A DNA stretch of 64,000 nt from Selenihalanaerobacter shriftii (GCF_900167185.1 NZ_FUWM01000014.1:1-64000); one strand, 5' to 3'; positions 1-9,626 are shown, counted from the stretch's first letter. Notes: generated by a model from the letters alone, not told the origin. Made by a program: numbers and translations.

Positions 1-1
1 T

Positions 2-457
2 AAGTATAATATCTATGATGAAGTAACTAAAGCAGACTTAGTAATTGGTGGAGTCTTAATTCCAGGCGCTAAAGCTCCTCACTTAGTAACTGAAGATATG
101 ATTAAAGATATGAAAGAAGGAGCAGTTATTGCTGACGTAGCTATTGATCAAGGTGGTTGTGTAGAAACAACTTATCCAACTACTCATGATGATCCGGTAT
201 TTACTAAGCATGGAGTAGTTCATTACTCAGTAGCTAACATGCCAGGAGCTGTAGCTAGAACTTCTACTTATGCTTTAACTAATGTAACTTTACCTTATGC
301 AGTACAGATTGCTAATAAAGGATATAAGAAATCATTATTAGATGATAAAGCATTACTTAAGGGATTAAACGTTTATGAAGGTAAGGTAACTTATAAAGCA
401 GTAGCTGAAGCATTTGATTTAGAATATCATGATGCTAAAGAGTTATTAACCAAGTAA
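2..457 (+). CDS. ald: alanine dehydrogenase, C-terminal part (5' end outside window)
   Basis: The frame is open from base 2, so the gene starts upstream of the window; about 151 C-terminal residues are visible. Motifs typical of NAD-dependent L-alanine dehydrogenase are present: [34 protein letters not shown] and ALTNVTLPY. The family interconverts L-alanine and pyruvate plus ammonia with NAD in the cytoplasm. It lies directly upstream of an ornithine oxidation operon whose thiolase releases alanine, so it plausibly channels that alanine to pyruvate. A hairpin (483-514) lies between it and ord. The family call is firm; the role in ornithine catabolism is inferred from position. Confidence 0.93.
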   Translation, partial: KYNIYDEVTKADLVIGGVLIPGAKAPHLVTEDMIKDMKEGAVIADVAIDQGGCVETTYPTTHDDPVFTKHGVVHYSVANMPGAVARTSTYALTNVTLPYAVQIANKGYKKSLLDDKALLKGLNVYEGKVTYKAVAEAFDLEYHDAKELLTK

Positions 458-482
458 ATAAATGGTTTGATTACAAAAAGTA

Positions 483-514
483 AAGGCGGGATGATAAATA
501 GATTATCTCGCCTT
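483..514 (+). terminator. hairpin between ald and ord
   Basis: AAGGCGGGAT at the left pairs with ATCTCGCCTT at the right around a short A-rich loop. No clear T-run follows, so it may be a weak terminator or an mRNA-processing or stabilising hairpin that sets the relative level of ald and the ornithine genes. Confidence 0.45.
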
Positions 515-540
515 ATATAAACTATAGGAGGGGAAACGGT

Positions 541-1593
541 ATGGAGAATATTAAAGTAGTTATCTGGGGCTTTGGGGCCATGGGTAGCGGAATGGCTGAG
601 ATGTTACTTAAGAAAAAAGGTGTAGATATAGTAGGTGTTTGTGATAGAGATGAAAGAAAAGTAGGTAAGAGCATGTATGAAGTGCTTGATATGGAAGCAG
701 GAGATAAACCAGAAGTTATAATTAAAGATGATATTGAAGATGTAATTTCAAAAGAATGTGCTGATGTTGCTTTATTAGCAACTGATTCCTTTACTAGCAA
801 GGCTTTTGATAAGATTAAGTTATGTCTTGAGAATAAAATAAATGTAGTTTCAACGGCTGAAGAGATGGCTTATCCACAAGCACAGGAACCTGAATTATCT
901 GAAAAGATTGATAAAATTGCTAAAGAGAACGGAGTTTCAGTATTAGGTACAGGAATTAATCCAGGTTTGATTATGGATTTATTAGTAGTTCTTTTAACTG
1001 GAGCTTGCGAAAGTGTAGAAAGTATTGAAGCAGAAAGAGTTAATAACTTATCTCCATTCGGACCAGCGGTTATGGAAGAGCAAGGTGTTGGTATTACTAC
1101 AGATGAGTTTGAAGAGAGAACTAAAGATGGTACTTTAGCAGGACATGTTGGTTTTACGGAGTCTATTCAAATGATTACAGATGCATTAGGTTGGAAATTA
1201 GATGAACCGATTACTCAAAGCCAAGATCCTATTGTTTCTAATGTAGATCGCAAAGCACCTTATGCTGAAGTAAAAGCTGGGGATGTGGCAGGAGTTAAGA
1301 TGTTAGGACACGGTAAAGTAGACGGGGAACAGAAGATAGATATGATTCATCCACAGCAAGTAGAACCTCAATTAGAAGGGGTTGAAACAGGAGATTATAT
1401 TAGAATTAAAGGTAATCCGGATATAGAAATGTCAATTAATCCAGAAGTGCCAGGTGGAATAGGAACTATTGCAATGTGTATTAATATGATTCCTCAAACA
1501 ATCAATGCTAATCCCGGACTTAAGACTATGTTAGATCTACCAGTACCACGGGCTATTATGGGCGATATGAGAGATAGAATTAATAGAAAGTAG
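541..1593 (+). CDS. ord: 2,4-diaminopentanoate dehydrogenase
   Basis: 350 aa. Catalyses the NAD(P)-dependent oxidative deamination of 2,4-diaminopentanoate to 2-amino-4-ketopentanoate in anaerobic ornithine oxidation. The N-terminus is a Rossmann fold with the dinucleotide motif GFGAMGSGM (about residues 10-18), as in the DapB-like dehydrogenases. Identity rests on sequence character plus the diagnostic order ord-ortA-ortB-oraS-oraE, as described for Clostridium sticklandii. GGAGGGG lies about 7 bases before the ATG. It is the first gene of a tightly packed operon; ortA follows after 10 bases. Confidence 0.93.
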   Translation: MENIKVVIWGFGAMGSGMAEMLLKKKGVDIVGVCDRDERKVGKSMYEVLDMEAGDKPEVIIKDDIEDVISKECADVALLATDSFTSKAFDKIKLCLENKINVVSTAEEMAYPQAQEPELSEKIDKIAKENGVSVLGTGINPGLIMDLLVVLLTGACESVESIEAERVNNLSPFGPAVMEEQGVGITTDEFEERTKDGTLAGHVGFTESIQMITDALGWKLDEPITQSQDPIVSNVDRKAPYAEVKAGDVAGVKMLGHGKVDGEQKIDMIHPQQVEPQLEGVETGDYIRIKGNPDIEMSINPEVPGGIGTIAMCINMIPQTINANPGLKTMLDLPVPRAIMGDMRDRINRK

Positions 1594-1603
1594 GTGATGC
1601 TTA

Positions 1604-1909
1604 ATGGCTAAAGCTAAAAAAGGTGAATGGGTTCAAATTCATAATATTGTACTTAAAGCAGGGGAAAGAGCCCCTAATCTTCCTGAAGAAACACAAGAGG
1701 TCCCTTTAGAATTAAGGGTAAGAGGATTTATAACAGAAGATGCTAAGTTAGGTGAAGAAGTGTCTATTAAAACTTTAATTGGAAGAACGATTTCGGGAAC
1801 ATTAGAGGAGATTAGCCCTTCCTATGAACATGATTTTGGTAAACCAGTACCTGAATTATTACCAATTGGTCGTGAATTGAAAGATATGTTAAAGGGAGGC
1901 AAAGAATAA
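1604..1909 (+). CDS. ortA: 2-amino-4-ketopentanoate thiolase, alpha subunit
   Basis: 101 aa, small and without a catalytic motif I can name. Length, sequence and position next to ortB match OrtA. With OrtB it cleaves 2-amino-4-ketopentanoate with CoA to acetyl-CoA and alanine. Its TAA overlaps the ortB ATG by one base, indicating translational coupling of the two subunits. Confidence 0.9.
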   Translation: MAKAKKGEWVQIHNIVLKAGERAPNLPEETQEVPLELRVRGFITEDAKLGEEVSIKTLIGRTISGTLEEISPSYEHDFGKPVPELLPIGRELKDMLKGGKE

Positions 1910-3324
1910 TGAAGGATATGAGCTACGTAGCAGTAATGGGTAGAAATAATGAAATTATGAAAAAAGCAGTAGGAATTGATTATAATACATTCGAATACGA
2001 CGGAATTGGATTCGATTATGAAAGAATGATGAAAGAAGTAGGTTATGATTTAGATGAAATTCGTGAAATTCAAAAAGAGACAGATGTAGGAGAAACACCG
2101 TTATATGAGTTAAGGAATTTAACTAAAGTTGCTCGACAGTTAGCTCCTAAGGGCAAAGGTGCTAGAATCTTTCTTAAAGATGAAGCGGCTAATCCATCAG
2201 GTAGTTTTAAAGCAAGAAGAGCAGCAGTCTCTATTTATCATGCTAAGAAGCATGAATATGATGGAGTAGTAGCAGCTACTAGTGGTAATTATGGAGCATC
2301 GGTAGCTTCTCAAGCTGTAAAGCGTGGCTTAGAACCAATTATTGTTCAAGAGGTTTATGATAGTAAAGGTGTAGGACAGCCTGAAATCATAGAAAAAGGA
2401 CGTAAATGTGAAGCATATGGAGCAGAAGTTTTACAGTTAACGACTGGACCGGAATTATTTTATACTTTCTTAAAGGTACTAGAAGAAACAAGTTACTTTA
2501 ATGCTTCATTATATACTCCTTTTGGGATTGCAGGTGTTGAAACTCTAGGTTATGAGATAGCTGAAGAATTACAAGAACGCGAAGGCAAACACCCGGATGC
2601 AGTAATTGTAACTAATGCAGGTGGTGGAAACTTAACCGGCACAGCTAGAGGTTTACAAAAAGCAGGTGCTACTGAGACTGAGGTTGTAGCAGCAAGTGTG
2701 AATTTAAAAGGTCTACATATGGCCAGTGATATTGACTTTAATAATAAGTCATTTACGACTGGACATACAGGTTTTGGAATGCCGTTTATTACTTGGCCGG
2801 ATAGGTCAGATGTACCTCGTAGTGCTGCGCGAGCAATTAGATATGCAGATAGATATGTAACAGTTAATCAAGGAGAAGTATTCTATGTAACTGAAGCTTT
2901 AGCTCAAATAGAAGGCTTAGAACGGGGACCAGCTGGAAATACTTCATTAGCTGCGGCTCTCTCAGTTGCTCAAGAGATGGATGAAGATCAAATTTTAGTG
3001 GTACAAGAGACGGAATATACTGGAGCAGGTAAGCATCCAACTGCTCAATTGACTTTTGCTCGTGAGAACGGTATTGAGATAAAACGAGGAAATCCAAGAG
3101 AAGAAGTGCCGGGGGAATCTGTAGTAATTCCTGAAGGCCCAGAACAGATTCAAGTAGAAGATTTAGATTTAGCTAAATTGAAACGATCTTACATTAAAAA
3201 TGCTGTCCAGAGAAATGAAATCACTACAGTAACTAAAGAAGATATTGAATTCTTAATTGAAGAGACAAATACTGATAAGAATTTCGTAATCAATGCACTA
3301 AAAGATTTAGATGTGGAGGTGTAA
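1909..3324 (+). CDS. ortB: 2-amino-4-ketopentanoate thiolase, beta (PLP) subunit
   Basis: 471 aa, fold-type II PLP enzyme related to threonine synthase. The Schiff-base lysine is probably K101 in NPSGSFKARRA, and TSGNYGASVAS (about residues 124-134) is the phosphate or substrate loop. Acts with OrtA. The product alanine is, to my knowledge, assigned the D configuration in the enzyme nomenclature, which makes the alanine racemase at 7297 meaningful. Only 3 bases separate it from oraS. Confidence 0.92.
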   Translation: MKDMSYVAVMGRNNEIMKKAVGIDYNTFEYDGIGFDYERMMKEVGYDLDEIREIQKETDVGETPLYELRNLTKVARQLAPKGKGARIFLKDEAANPSGSFKARRAAVSIYHAKKHEYDGVVAATSGNYGASVASQAVKRGLEPIIVQEVYDSKGVGQPEIIEKGRKCEAYGAEVLQLTTGPELFYTFLKVLEETSYFNASLYTPFGIAGVETLGYEIAEELQEREGKHPDAVIVTNAGGGNLTGTARGLQKAGATETEVVAASVNLKGLHMASDIDFNNKSFTTGHTGFGMPFITWPDRSDVPRSAARAIRYADRYVTVNQGEVFYVTEALAQIEGLERGPAGNTSLAAALSVAQEMDEDQILVVQETEYTGAGKHPTAQLTFARENGIEIKRGNPREEVPGESVVIPEGPEQIQVEDLDLAKLKRSYIKNAVQRNEITTVTKEDIEFLIEETNTDKNFVINALKDLDVEV

Positions 3325-3327
3325 TCA

Positions 3328-3699
3328 ATGGTAGAAGAAAGAAAAGATGACTTTCAAGAAAGACGTAAAAAATTAACAGACTTATCTGACCAAGAATTAT
3401 ATGAAAAGTTTTGGGATTTAGCAGCAGAAATAGTTGATCCTTTAGTAGACTTATCCAAAGAGTATACTTCACCTGCTATTGAACGGGCGGTAGTTTTAAG
3501 AATGGGCTTTAGCAGTTTAGAAGCAAAAGAGATAGTAAATAAGATAATGGAAAAAGATTTATTAGGCAAAGGAGCAGGACATGTTATACTTAAATTAGCT
3601 CAAGCTAAAGGTTTAAAGATTAAAGAAGCTGGACTAGCAATCGCTGATGGAAAATATGATGATGAATTACCAGGATTATTTGGAGGTGAAGTAGCGTGA
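3328..3699 (+). CDS. oraS: D-ornithine 4,5-aminomutase, S subunit
   Basis: 123 aa, highly charged, the usual size for OraS. It is the small subunit of the adenosylcobalamin- and PLP-dependent D-ornithine 4,5-aminomutase that makes 2,4-diaminopentanoate. The stop overlaps the GTG start of oraE by four bases (GTGA), the usual coupling for a heterodimer. Confidence 0.92.
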   Translation: MVEERKDDFQERRKKLTDLSDQELYEKFWDLAAEIVDPLVDLSKEYTSPAIERAVVLRMGFSSLEAKEIVNKIMEKDLLGKGAGHVILKLAQAKGLKIKEAGLAIADGKYDDELPGLFGGEVA

Positions 3700-5891
3700 G
3701 TGTAGATCCAAAAGAGAAATTAGATATTCAAGAGATATTACAGGACTTAGAGGATTATAGACCTAGAAGAAAAGGCTGGACTTGGAGAAAGCAAGAAGAG
3801 GGAGAAAAAGAGATTGGTCCTTTTAAATATTCTCAAGTAGCTGAAGGCTTAGATAATAGTATCCCATTACCTTCATCACGTAATTTTGGTTATATCGATC
3901 CTCAGCCAGATCCAGTTATTACAGCTGAGATTGCTTCAGGACGTTTTGAAGATGACCTTAGAAGGATGAGAATGGCAGCTTGGCACGGTGCAGATCACTT
4001 AATGGTAATTAGAACTGCTGGCCAGAGTCATTATGATGGTTTAATTGAAGGTACTCCAGAAGGAGTAGGAGGAGTGCCGATTAGTAGAAAACAGGTTAGA
4101 GCTACACGTAAGGCTTTAGATATTATAGAAGATGAGGTAGGACGTCCACTTAATTTCCATTCATATGTAAGTGGAGTTGCTGGACCGGATATTGCTTTAA
4201 TGTTTGCTGAAGAAGGAGTGAATGGAGCTCATCAGGATCCACAGTATAATGTTTTATATAGAAATGTAAATATGCAGAGATCATTTGTAGATGCAGCTGT
4301 AGCTAAAAAATTAATGGCCAGTGCTGATATGTTACAGATTGATGGAGCACATAATGCTAATGCAACTGCTAGAGAAGCTTGGAAAGTAATGCCGGAATTA
4401 TTTGTACAGCATGCTCTTAACTCTATCTTTTCAATGAAAGTTGGAATGCCAAAAGAGAATATAGCTCTTTCTACAGTACCACCAACTGCTCCACCGGCAC
4501 CTGCATTAAAGATTGATTTACCTTATGCAGTGGCTTTAAGAGAATTATTTAAAGGGTTTAAATTTAGAGCACAGCAGAATACTAAGTATATAGATTCTTC
4601 TACTCGAGAAGCAACAGTTACTCATGTGCTTAACTTAGTATTATCTAGATTAACATCTGCTGATATTCAAAGTACAATTACTCCAGATGAAGGTCGAAAT
4701 GTACCATGGCATTATAATAATATTCATGCTGTTAATACTGCTAAGCAGGCTTTAGTCGGGTTAGATGGATTAGAAGATTTAGTAGAGATTAATATGGATG
4801 GTTATGTAGGAGATAAAGCTCGAGAATTAAAAGAAAGAGCAATCTTATTTATGGAAGAGATTTTAGAAGCAGGCGGATATTTTGAGGCTGTTTCTGAAGG
4901 GTTCTTTGTTGATTCTGGAGAGTACCCACAGCGAAATGCCGACGGAATTAAGCGTGAAATCGAAGGCGGTGTAGGAGCTGGAACGATTATAAAACGAGAT
5001 GAAGATTACATGGCTCCAGTTTGTGAGCACTTCGGATATAATAACTTACCAGAAGATATTGAAGATCCATGTGACCTAATTGATGGGTGTACATTATGTG
5101 ATCCAGATGGGATCGTGTATATTGATGAGTTAGATGAAAATGATAATGTTCATAAACGTTTAGAAAAGTCAGAAAAAGCTAGAGAAAAGGATTTAATTAA
5201 GCCTGAAGTTGAATGGTATGGGGATGGCTGGGTAAATACAACATTATTATTACCAGTAGAAGAAAGAGTGGCAGAAGTTGCTGCTATGGAGATTGCTAAG
5301 AAGATGGGGCTTAAGAATCCAGAGGTTATTCATAAGCAAGCAATGCATCCATCAGAAGGAACATTGTTAGAAGTTAAAGGACAAGTGGATTTTAGTATTG
5401 ACCCTGAAGATTTAGATATTCCTGAAGAAGAAGAGATCTTATCTGAAGATGAAATTCGTGAAGATATTAAAGAAAGACCAATGAAAATAGTAGCTGCTAC
5501 TGTTGGTGAAGATGAGCATTCAGTTGGCATGAGAGAAATAATAGATATCAAACATGGAGGAATTGAGAAGTTTGGTATTGAATGTAAATACTTAGGAACC
5601 TCTGTATCGATTACTAAAGTAGTAGATGCTGCAATTGAAATTAATGCAGATGCTATTTTAATCAGTACTATTATTACTCATAATGATATCCATAGAGTTA
5701 ATATGAAGAAATTACATGAACTTTGTATAGAAAAAGGAATTAGAGATGATATTGCATTAATTGCTGGTGGAACTCAGATTAATAATGATATCGCTGTGAA
5801 ATCAGGTATGGATGCTGGATATGGTAAAGGCACCCATGGTATTGATGTAGCTAGCTTCTTAGTTGAAGAACGTCAAGCTAGAGAAGAGTAA
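3696..5891 (+). CDS. oraE: D-ornithine 4,5-aminomutase, E subunit (B12 and PLP binding)
   Basis: 731 aa, GTG start overlapping oraS. The C-terminal Rossmann domain carries the cobalamin-ligand motif DxHxxG as D606-E-H608-S-V-G611. K619 lies eleven residues after the histidine, the spacing reported for the PLP lysine (H618/K629) of the C. sticklandii enzyme, so both cofactor sites look intact. Further C-terminal motifs (LGTSVS, ADAILIST) fit the B12 domain. The N-terminal two thirds is the TIM-barrel part. It catalyses radical migration of the terminal amino group of D-ornithine. Confidence 0.95.
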   Translation: MSVDPKEKLDIQEILQDLEDYRPRRKGWTWRKQEEGEKEIGPFKYSQVAEGLDNSIPLPSSRNFGYIDPQPDPVITAEIASGRFEDDLRRMRMAAWHGADHLMVIRTAGQSHYDGLIEGTPEGVGGVPISRKQVRATRKALDIIEDEVGRPLNFHSYVSGVAGPDIALMFAEEGVNGAHQDPQYNVLYRNVNMQRSFVDAAVAKKLMASADMLQIDGAHNANATAREAWKVMPELFVQHALNSIFSMKVGMPKENIALSTVPPTAPPAPALKIDLPYAVALRELFKGFKFRAQQNTKYIDSSTREATVTHVLNLVLSRLTSADIQSTITPDEGRNVPWHYNNIHAVNTAKQALVGLDGLEDLVEINMDGYVGDKARELKERAILFMEEILEAGGYFEAVSEGFFVDSGEYPQRNADGIKREIEGGVGAGTIIKRDEDYMAPVCEHFGYNNLPEDIEDPCDLIDGCTLCDPDGIVYIDELDENDNVHKRLEKSEKAREKDLIKPEVEWYGDGWVNTTLLLPVEERVAEVAAMEIAKKMGLKNPEVIHKQAMHPSEGTLLEVKGQVDFSIDPEDLDIPEEEEILSEDEIREDIKERPMKIVAATVGEDEHSVGMREIIDIKHGGIEKFGIECKYLGTSVSITKVVDAAIEINADAILISTIITHNDIHRVNMKKLHELCIEKGIRDDIALIAGGTQINNDIAVKSGMDAGYGKGTHGIDVASFLVEERQAREE

Positions 5892-5912
5892 GAAATGGAG
5901 GGTAAATTAAAG

Positions 5913-7292
5913 ATGTCTACAGTAGATTTATTAGTAGCTGAAATAGGAAGTACAACTACTGTAGTTAATGCTTTTGCAGGGGTTGGGACACCAACCCCTA
6001 AATTTATAGGTCAAGGTCAAGCACCAACTACAGTATTAAATGGTGATGTGACAATAGGGGTTAAGAATGCTGTTAATGATTTAGAGAATAATTTAGATAT
6101 AGAAGGTATGGATTGGAAAGAAATGTTGGCCACTAGTAGTGCTGCCGGTGGTTTGAAGATGACAGTTCATGGTTTAGTTTATGACATGACAGTAAAAGCT
6201 GCAGAAGATGCTGCCTTAGGTGCAGGTGCAGTAATCAAGATGGTGACTGCTGGCAAGTTAAGAGATAGTCATCTAAAGAGAATTAAAGATAAAGAGCCAA
6301 ATATTATTCTATTGGCTGGTGGGGTAGACTACGGAGAAGAAGAAACAATTATTCATAATGCAAAGATGTTAGCACAGCTAGATAGGAATATTCCTATTCT
6401 TTATGCTGGGAATATAGCAATTAGAGATGAAATAAAAGATATTTTTGCTGATACTTCTTTTGAATTATTAGTTGTAGATAATGTTTATCCAGAAATAGAT
6501 CAATTTAATATAGAGCCTACACGAGCCATGATTCAAGATGCTTTTGAAAAGCATATTATTCATGCACCGGGCATGGATAAGATAGATGAGTGGGTTACTG
6601 GACCGATTATGCCGACTCCAGGAGCAGTGATGAATGGTGCTAAATTATTGAAAGAAGAGATTGGGGATTTAATAGTCTTTGATGTAGGAGGAGCTACGAC
6701 TGACTTGCATTCAGTTACTGAAGGATCTGAAGAAATAAGAGATATCCTAACTAGTCCTGAGCCCGTTGCCAAAAGAACGGTTGAAGGAGATTTAGGAGTT
6801 TTCGTGAATGCAGATAATGTAGTGAATAGAATTGGTAAAGAGAAATTAAGTGAAGAATTAGGTTCTTCTATTGATCAAATATTAGAGGATAGAAAACCTA
6901 TTCCTAAAGATGAATTAGAAAAAGAGTTTATCGCTAAACTTACTAAAGAAGCTGTTCAGACTGCTGTTAAGCGACATGCTGGCACCTTAAAAGAGATATA
7001 TGGTCCTTCCGGTAGGCAGATGATTGCTTCTGGAAAAGATTTGACTAGGATAAAATGGGTGATTGGGACTGGTGGTGCTTTAACTAGATTAGCAAAGAAT
7101 GAAGAAATTTTAAAAAGCATAAGAAGAAGTAAGACTCGTAAGAAGTTATTTCCTACATTAAATGCTAGTGTTACTATTGATGAGGATTATATTATGGCTT
7201 CTTTAGGTGTAATGGGTAAGGAGTACCCTGAAACTGCTGTAAATCTATTAAAACAGAGCCTAAAGATAGAAGAAGACATGATAAAGGAGTAG
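5913..7292 (+). CDS. MutL/GlmL-family accessory protein (putative aminomutase reactivase)
   Basis: 459 aa from the ATG at 5913. GGAGGG at 5897-5902 fits this start; the in-frame ATG at 5895 sits on the Shine-Dalgarno itself. It is an actin-like ATPase-fold protein of the glutamate mutase MutL family: phosphate-1-like VAEIGSTTT near the N-terminus and VFDVGGATTDLHS as the phosphate-2-like loop (about residue 255). In ornithine operons this protein follows oraE, and a reactivation or chaperone role for inactivated B12 enzyme is generally assumed. That role is inference; family membership is clear. This is not the mismatch-repair MutL. Confidence 0.87.
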   Translation: MSTVDLLVAEIGSTTTVVNAFAGVGTPTPKFIGQGQAPTTVLNGDVTIGVKNAVNDLENNLDIEGMDWKEMLATSSAAGGLKMTVHGLVYDMTVKAAEDAALGAGAVIKMVTAGKLRDSHLKRIKDKEPNIILLAGGVDYGEEETIIHNAKMLAQLDRNIPILYAGNIAIRDEIKDIFADTSFELLVVDNVYPEIDQFNIEPTRAMIQDAFEKHIIHAPGMDKIDEWVTGPIMPTPGAVMNGAKLLKEEIGDLIVFDVGGATTDLHSVTEGSEEIRDILTSPEPVAKRTVEGDLGVFVNADNVVNRIGKEKLSEELGSSIDQILEDRKPIPKDELEKEFIAKLTKEAVQTAVKRHAGTLKEIYGPSGRQMIASGKDLTRIKWVIGTGGALTRLAKNEEILKSIRRSKTRKKLFPTLNASVTIDEDYIMASLGVMGKEYPETAVNLLKQSLKIEEDMIKE

Positions 7293-7296
7293 TATT

Positions 7297-8460
7297 ATGA
7301 AGAGTTATAAGAATTTAAGACCGGTTTGGGCAGAAATAGATTTAGATAATATTGGACATAATATTTCAGAATTTAAAAACAAATTAGAAGATGATACTTT
7401 ATTAACTGTAGTAGTAAAAGCTGATGGTTATGGACATGGTGCTGTTCAGGTTGCCAAGACAGCTTTACATCACGGGACTGATAGGTTAGCAGTTGCTATT
7501 TTGGATGAAGCTATTGAATTACGAGAAGCTGGTTTGAAGAAGGTACCGCTTTTAATTTTAGGTTGGACACCTAAAGAATCAGCAGCAGAAGTAGTTAAGC
7601 ATGATCTTATTCAAACGGTTTATAATTATGAGAATGTGTCTGCTTTAAATAAAGAAGCAGCTAAATTAAATAAAAAGGTTAAAGTCCATGTTAAGGTTGA
7701 CACTGGAATGGGACGCATTGGTCTGGAGCCTGATGAAGCAGTAGATTTCGTAAAAAGAATAAAAAAATTATCTAACATAGTAGTTGAAGGAATCTATACT
7801 CATTTTGCAGTAGCTGATGCAGAAGATAAAAACTATACTTATGAACAGTTTGCCAAGTTTACGAAAGTAATAACTGATTTAGAGGATGAGGGAATTGATA
7901 TCCCTATTAAACATTCTGCTAATAGTGCAGCGTTTTTAGATTTGCCCGAAACTCATTTAGATATGGTACGTTTAGGAATAATTACTTACGGCCTTTGGCC
8001 TTCTAAACAAGTACAACAAAGGGTTGATTTAAAGCCTGGAATGAGATTAAAGGCAAGAATAGCTTATATAAAAGATGTTCCTAAAGGAACCGATATTAGT
8101 TATGGACGAACCTATACAACAGAGTCAGAGAGTAAGATAGCTACTTTGCCATTAGGGTATGAAGATGGTTACAATAGATTGCTTTCATCTAATAATGAAG
8201 TCTTAGTCAATGGAAAACGAGTTCCAGTAGTAGGCCGAGTATGCATGGATCAATTTATGATAGATGTTAGTGAGATTGATTCAGTAGAGATCGGTGATGA
8301 GGTAACTTTAATAGGCAAAAACGGCGAAGAAGAGATTACAGCAACTGAAGTTGCAGATAGAATAGAGACTATTAATTATGAAGTGGTCTGTATGGTTAGT
8401 AAGAGGATACCTAGAGTTTATGTTAATAATAATGAAGTTGTGGAAGTAGTAAAGAGATAA
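7297..8460 (+). CDS. alr: alanine racemase (canonical Alr; possibly also serves ornithine)
   Basis: 387 aa, a full-length two-domain Alr. The PLP lysine is K41 in VVKADGYGHG. The catalytic tyrosine is Y269 in DISYGRTY, and the C-terminal domain has VGRVCMDQFMIDVS. Four bases separate it from the mutL-like gene, so it belongs to the ornithine operon. Two jobs fit: racemising the D-alanine made by OrtAB to L-alanine for Ald, or making D-ornithine for OraSE. The canonical active site favours the alanine role. A cell-wall D-alanine role is also possible. Confidence 0.9.
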   Translation: MKSYKNLRPVWAEIDLDNIGHNISEFKNKLEDDTLLTVVVKADGYGHGAVQVAKTALHHGTDRLAVAILDEAIELREAGLKKVPLLILGWTPKESAAEVVKHDLIQTVYNYENVSALNKEAAKLNKKVKVHVKVDTGMGRIGLEPDEAVDFVKRIKKLSNIVVEGIYTHFAVADAEDKNYTYEQFAKFTKVITDLEDEGIDIPIKHSANSAAFLDLPETHLDMVRLGIITYGLWPSKQVQQRVDLKPGMRLKARIAYIKDVPKGTDISYGRTYTTESESKIATLPLGYEDGYNRLLSSNNEVLVNGKRVPVVGRVCMDQFMIDVSEIDSVEIGDEVTLIGKNGEEEITATEVADRIETINYEVVCMVSKRIPRVYVNNNEVVEVVKR

Positions 8461-8483
8461 CTTAATTTTACTTGATAGAGAAG

Positions 8484-8511
8484 AGGAGGTGCAGAATGAT
8501 TTGCATCTCCT
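8484..8511 (+). terminator. hairpin after the ornithine operon
   Basis: AGGAGGTGCA pairs with TGCATCTCCT (one G-U pair) around a GAATGATT loop, 23 bases after the alr stop. There is no strong T-run, so its strength as a terminator is uncertain. A second hairpin with a T-run follows at 8599-8639. Confidence 0.5.
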
Positions 8512-8598
8512 TAATTCATTCTGGTCATATAGAAAATTATATTTATTGTAGGTTATGGATAAGTTTATTCTAGTCAACATATTTCTGGAGCGACTCTT

Positions 8599-8639
8599 AA
8601 AAACAGTTTGGAACCATGGAGGGTGGAAAACTGTTTTTT
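8599..8639 (+). terminator. hairpin with T-run inside a G-rich intergenic element
   Basis: AAAAACAGTTT pairs with AAACTGTTTTT and the second arm runs into a T tract, so it can act as a terminator. The loop is G-rich (GGAACCATGGAGGGTGG). It sits in a 110-base segment (8586-8700) visibly richer in G than the surroundings, discussed in the findings. Confidence 0.55.
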
Positions 8640-8729
8640 GACAATGAACGGAGCAGGACGCGGAGTGAATGACAAGTGGAAGATATGTGTTGACTTTGTT
8701 CTTATATCTGGAAATAAAGGGTGATTTTA

Positions 8730-9626
8730 ATGTATAATAGTCAAGAGGCAGTAGAATCTAAAGATACAAAGATAATCTTATTTGCTGATTTAGCCTTATT
8801 ATTAGTAGCAATGGTCTGGGGTGGAGGTTTTGTTGTTACTAAAAATTTATTGGATACCATGGGACCATTCTATTTTCTTGGTATTAGATTTACAATATCT
8901 GCACTTATTTTAGGTATTATATTTTGGAAGAGAGTTAGAAAGATTGAGTTAAAGGTTTTATCTAAGGGACTGTTAATTGGCTTATTCTTATTTTTAGCCT
9001 TTGCTACTCAGACTGTAGGATTAATTTATACTACACCGGCTAAACAAGGTTTCATTACCGGTATTAATGTAGTGATTGTTCCGTTTCTTTATATGTTTGT
9101 AACTAAAAAGATGATTAGTAAGCAGTCTTTAATTGGAGCTGTTTTAGCAACTATTGGATTAAGTTTGATTTCATTTCAGGAAGGAATCCTTGCTTTTAAT
9201 ATAGGGGATTTATTGACTTTGTTCTGTGCATTCTTTTTTGCAGCTCATATTGTAGCTATAGGTATCTTAGTTAAGAAAGTAGATCCTATTAATTTAACGA
9301 TTATTCAACTGGCTTTTACTGGAGTTTTATCTATAGTAATTGCTGTTTTTAAGGAGCCGATGCCTGTTTTATCAGTTGATAATGGTTTAATTGGATTAGG
9401 TTATATGATCTTATTAAGTAGTATATTTGCTTTTTTAGCTCAGAATGTGGCTCAAAAGTTTACTTTTTCTACTCATGCGGCTATTTTGTTAAGTCTAGAA
9501 TCAGTTTTTGGAGCTCTTTTTTCCTGGGTCTTTTGGGGAGAACAGCTTACTATTAAATTTATTATTGGTGCTTGTATAGTTTTAGTAGGAATAATTATAG
9601 CTGAATTAAGACTTGAAGAGGAGTAA
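8730..9626 (+). CDS. EamA/DMT-superfamily transporter
   Basis: 298 aa from the ATG at 8730. AAAGGGTG at about 8715-8722 has a suitable spacer to it, whereas the in-frame GTG at 8721 lies within that Shine-Dalgarno. About ten hydrophobic segments occur in two EamA repeats. The first has MVWGGGFVVTKNLL and the second ends with SVFGALFSWVFWGE. These integral membrane proteins export or import small metabolites. The substrate cannot be read from the sequence. It is monocistronic. Confidence 0.87.
   Translation: MYNSQEAVESKDTKIILFADLALLLVAMVWGGGFVVTKNLLDTMGPFYFLGIRFTISALILGIIFWKRVRKIELKVLSKGLLIGLFLFLAFATQTVGLIYTTPAKQGFITGINVVIVPFLYMFVTKKMISKQSLIGAVLATIGLSLISFQEGILAFNIGDLLTLFCAFFFAAHIVAIGILVKKVDPINLTIIQLAFTGVLSIVIAVFKEPMPVLSVDNGLIGLGYMILLSSIFAFLAQNVAQKFTFSTHAAILLSLESVFGALFSWVFWGEQLTIKFIIGACIVLVGIIIAELRLEEE

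Noticed and set aside
5895-5912. Upstream ATG as start of the mutL-like gene
   Set aside because: It overlaps the GGAGGG ribosome site that serves the ATG at 5913.
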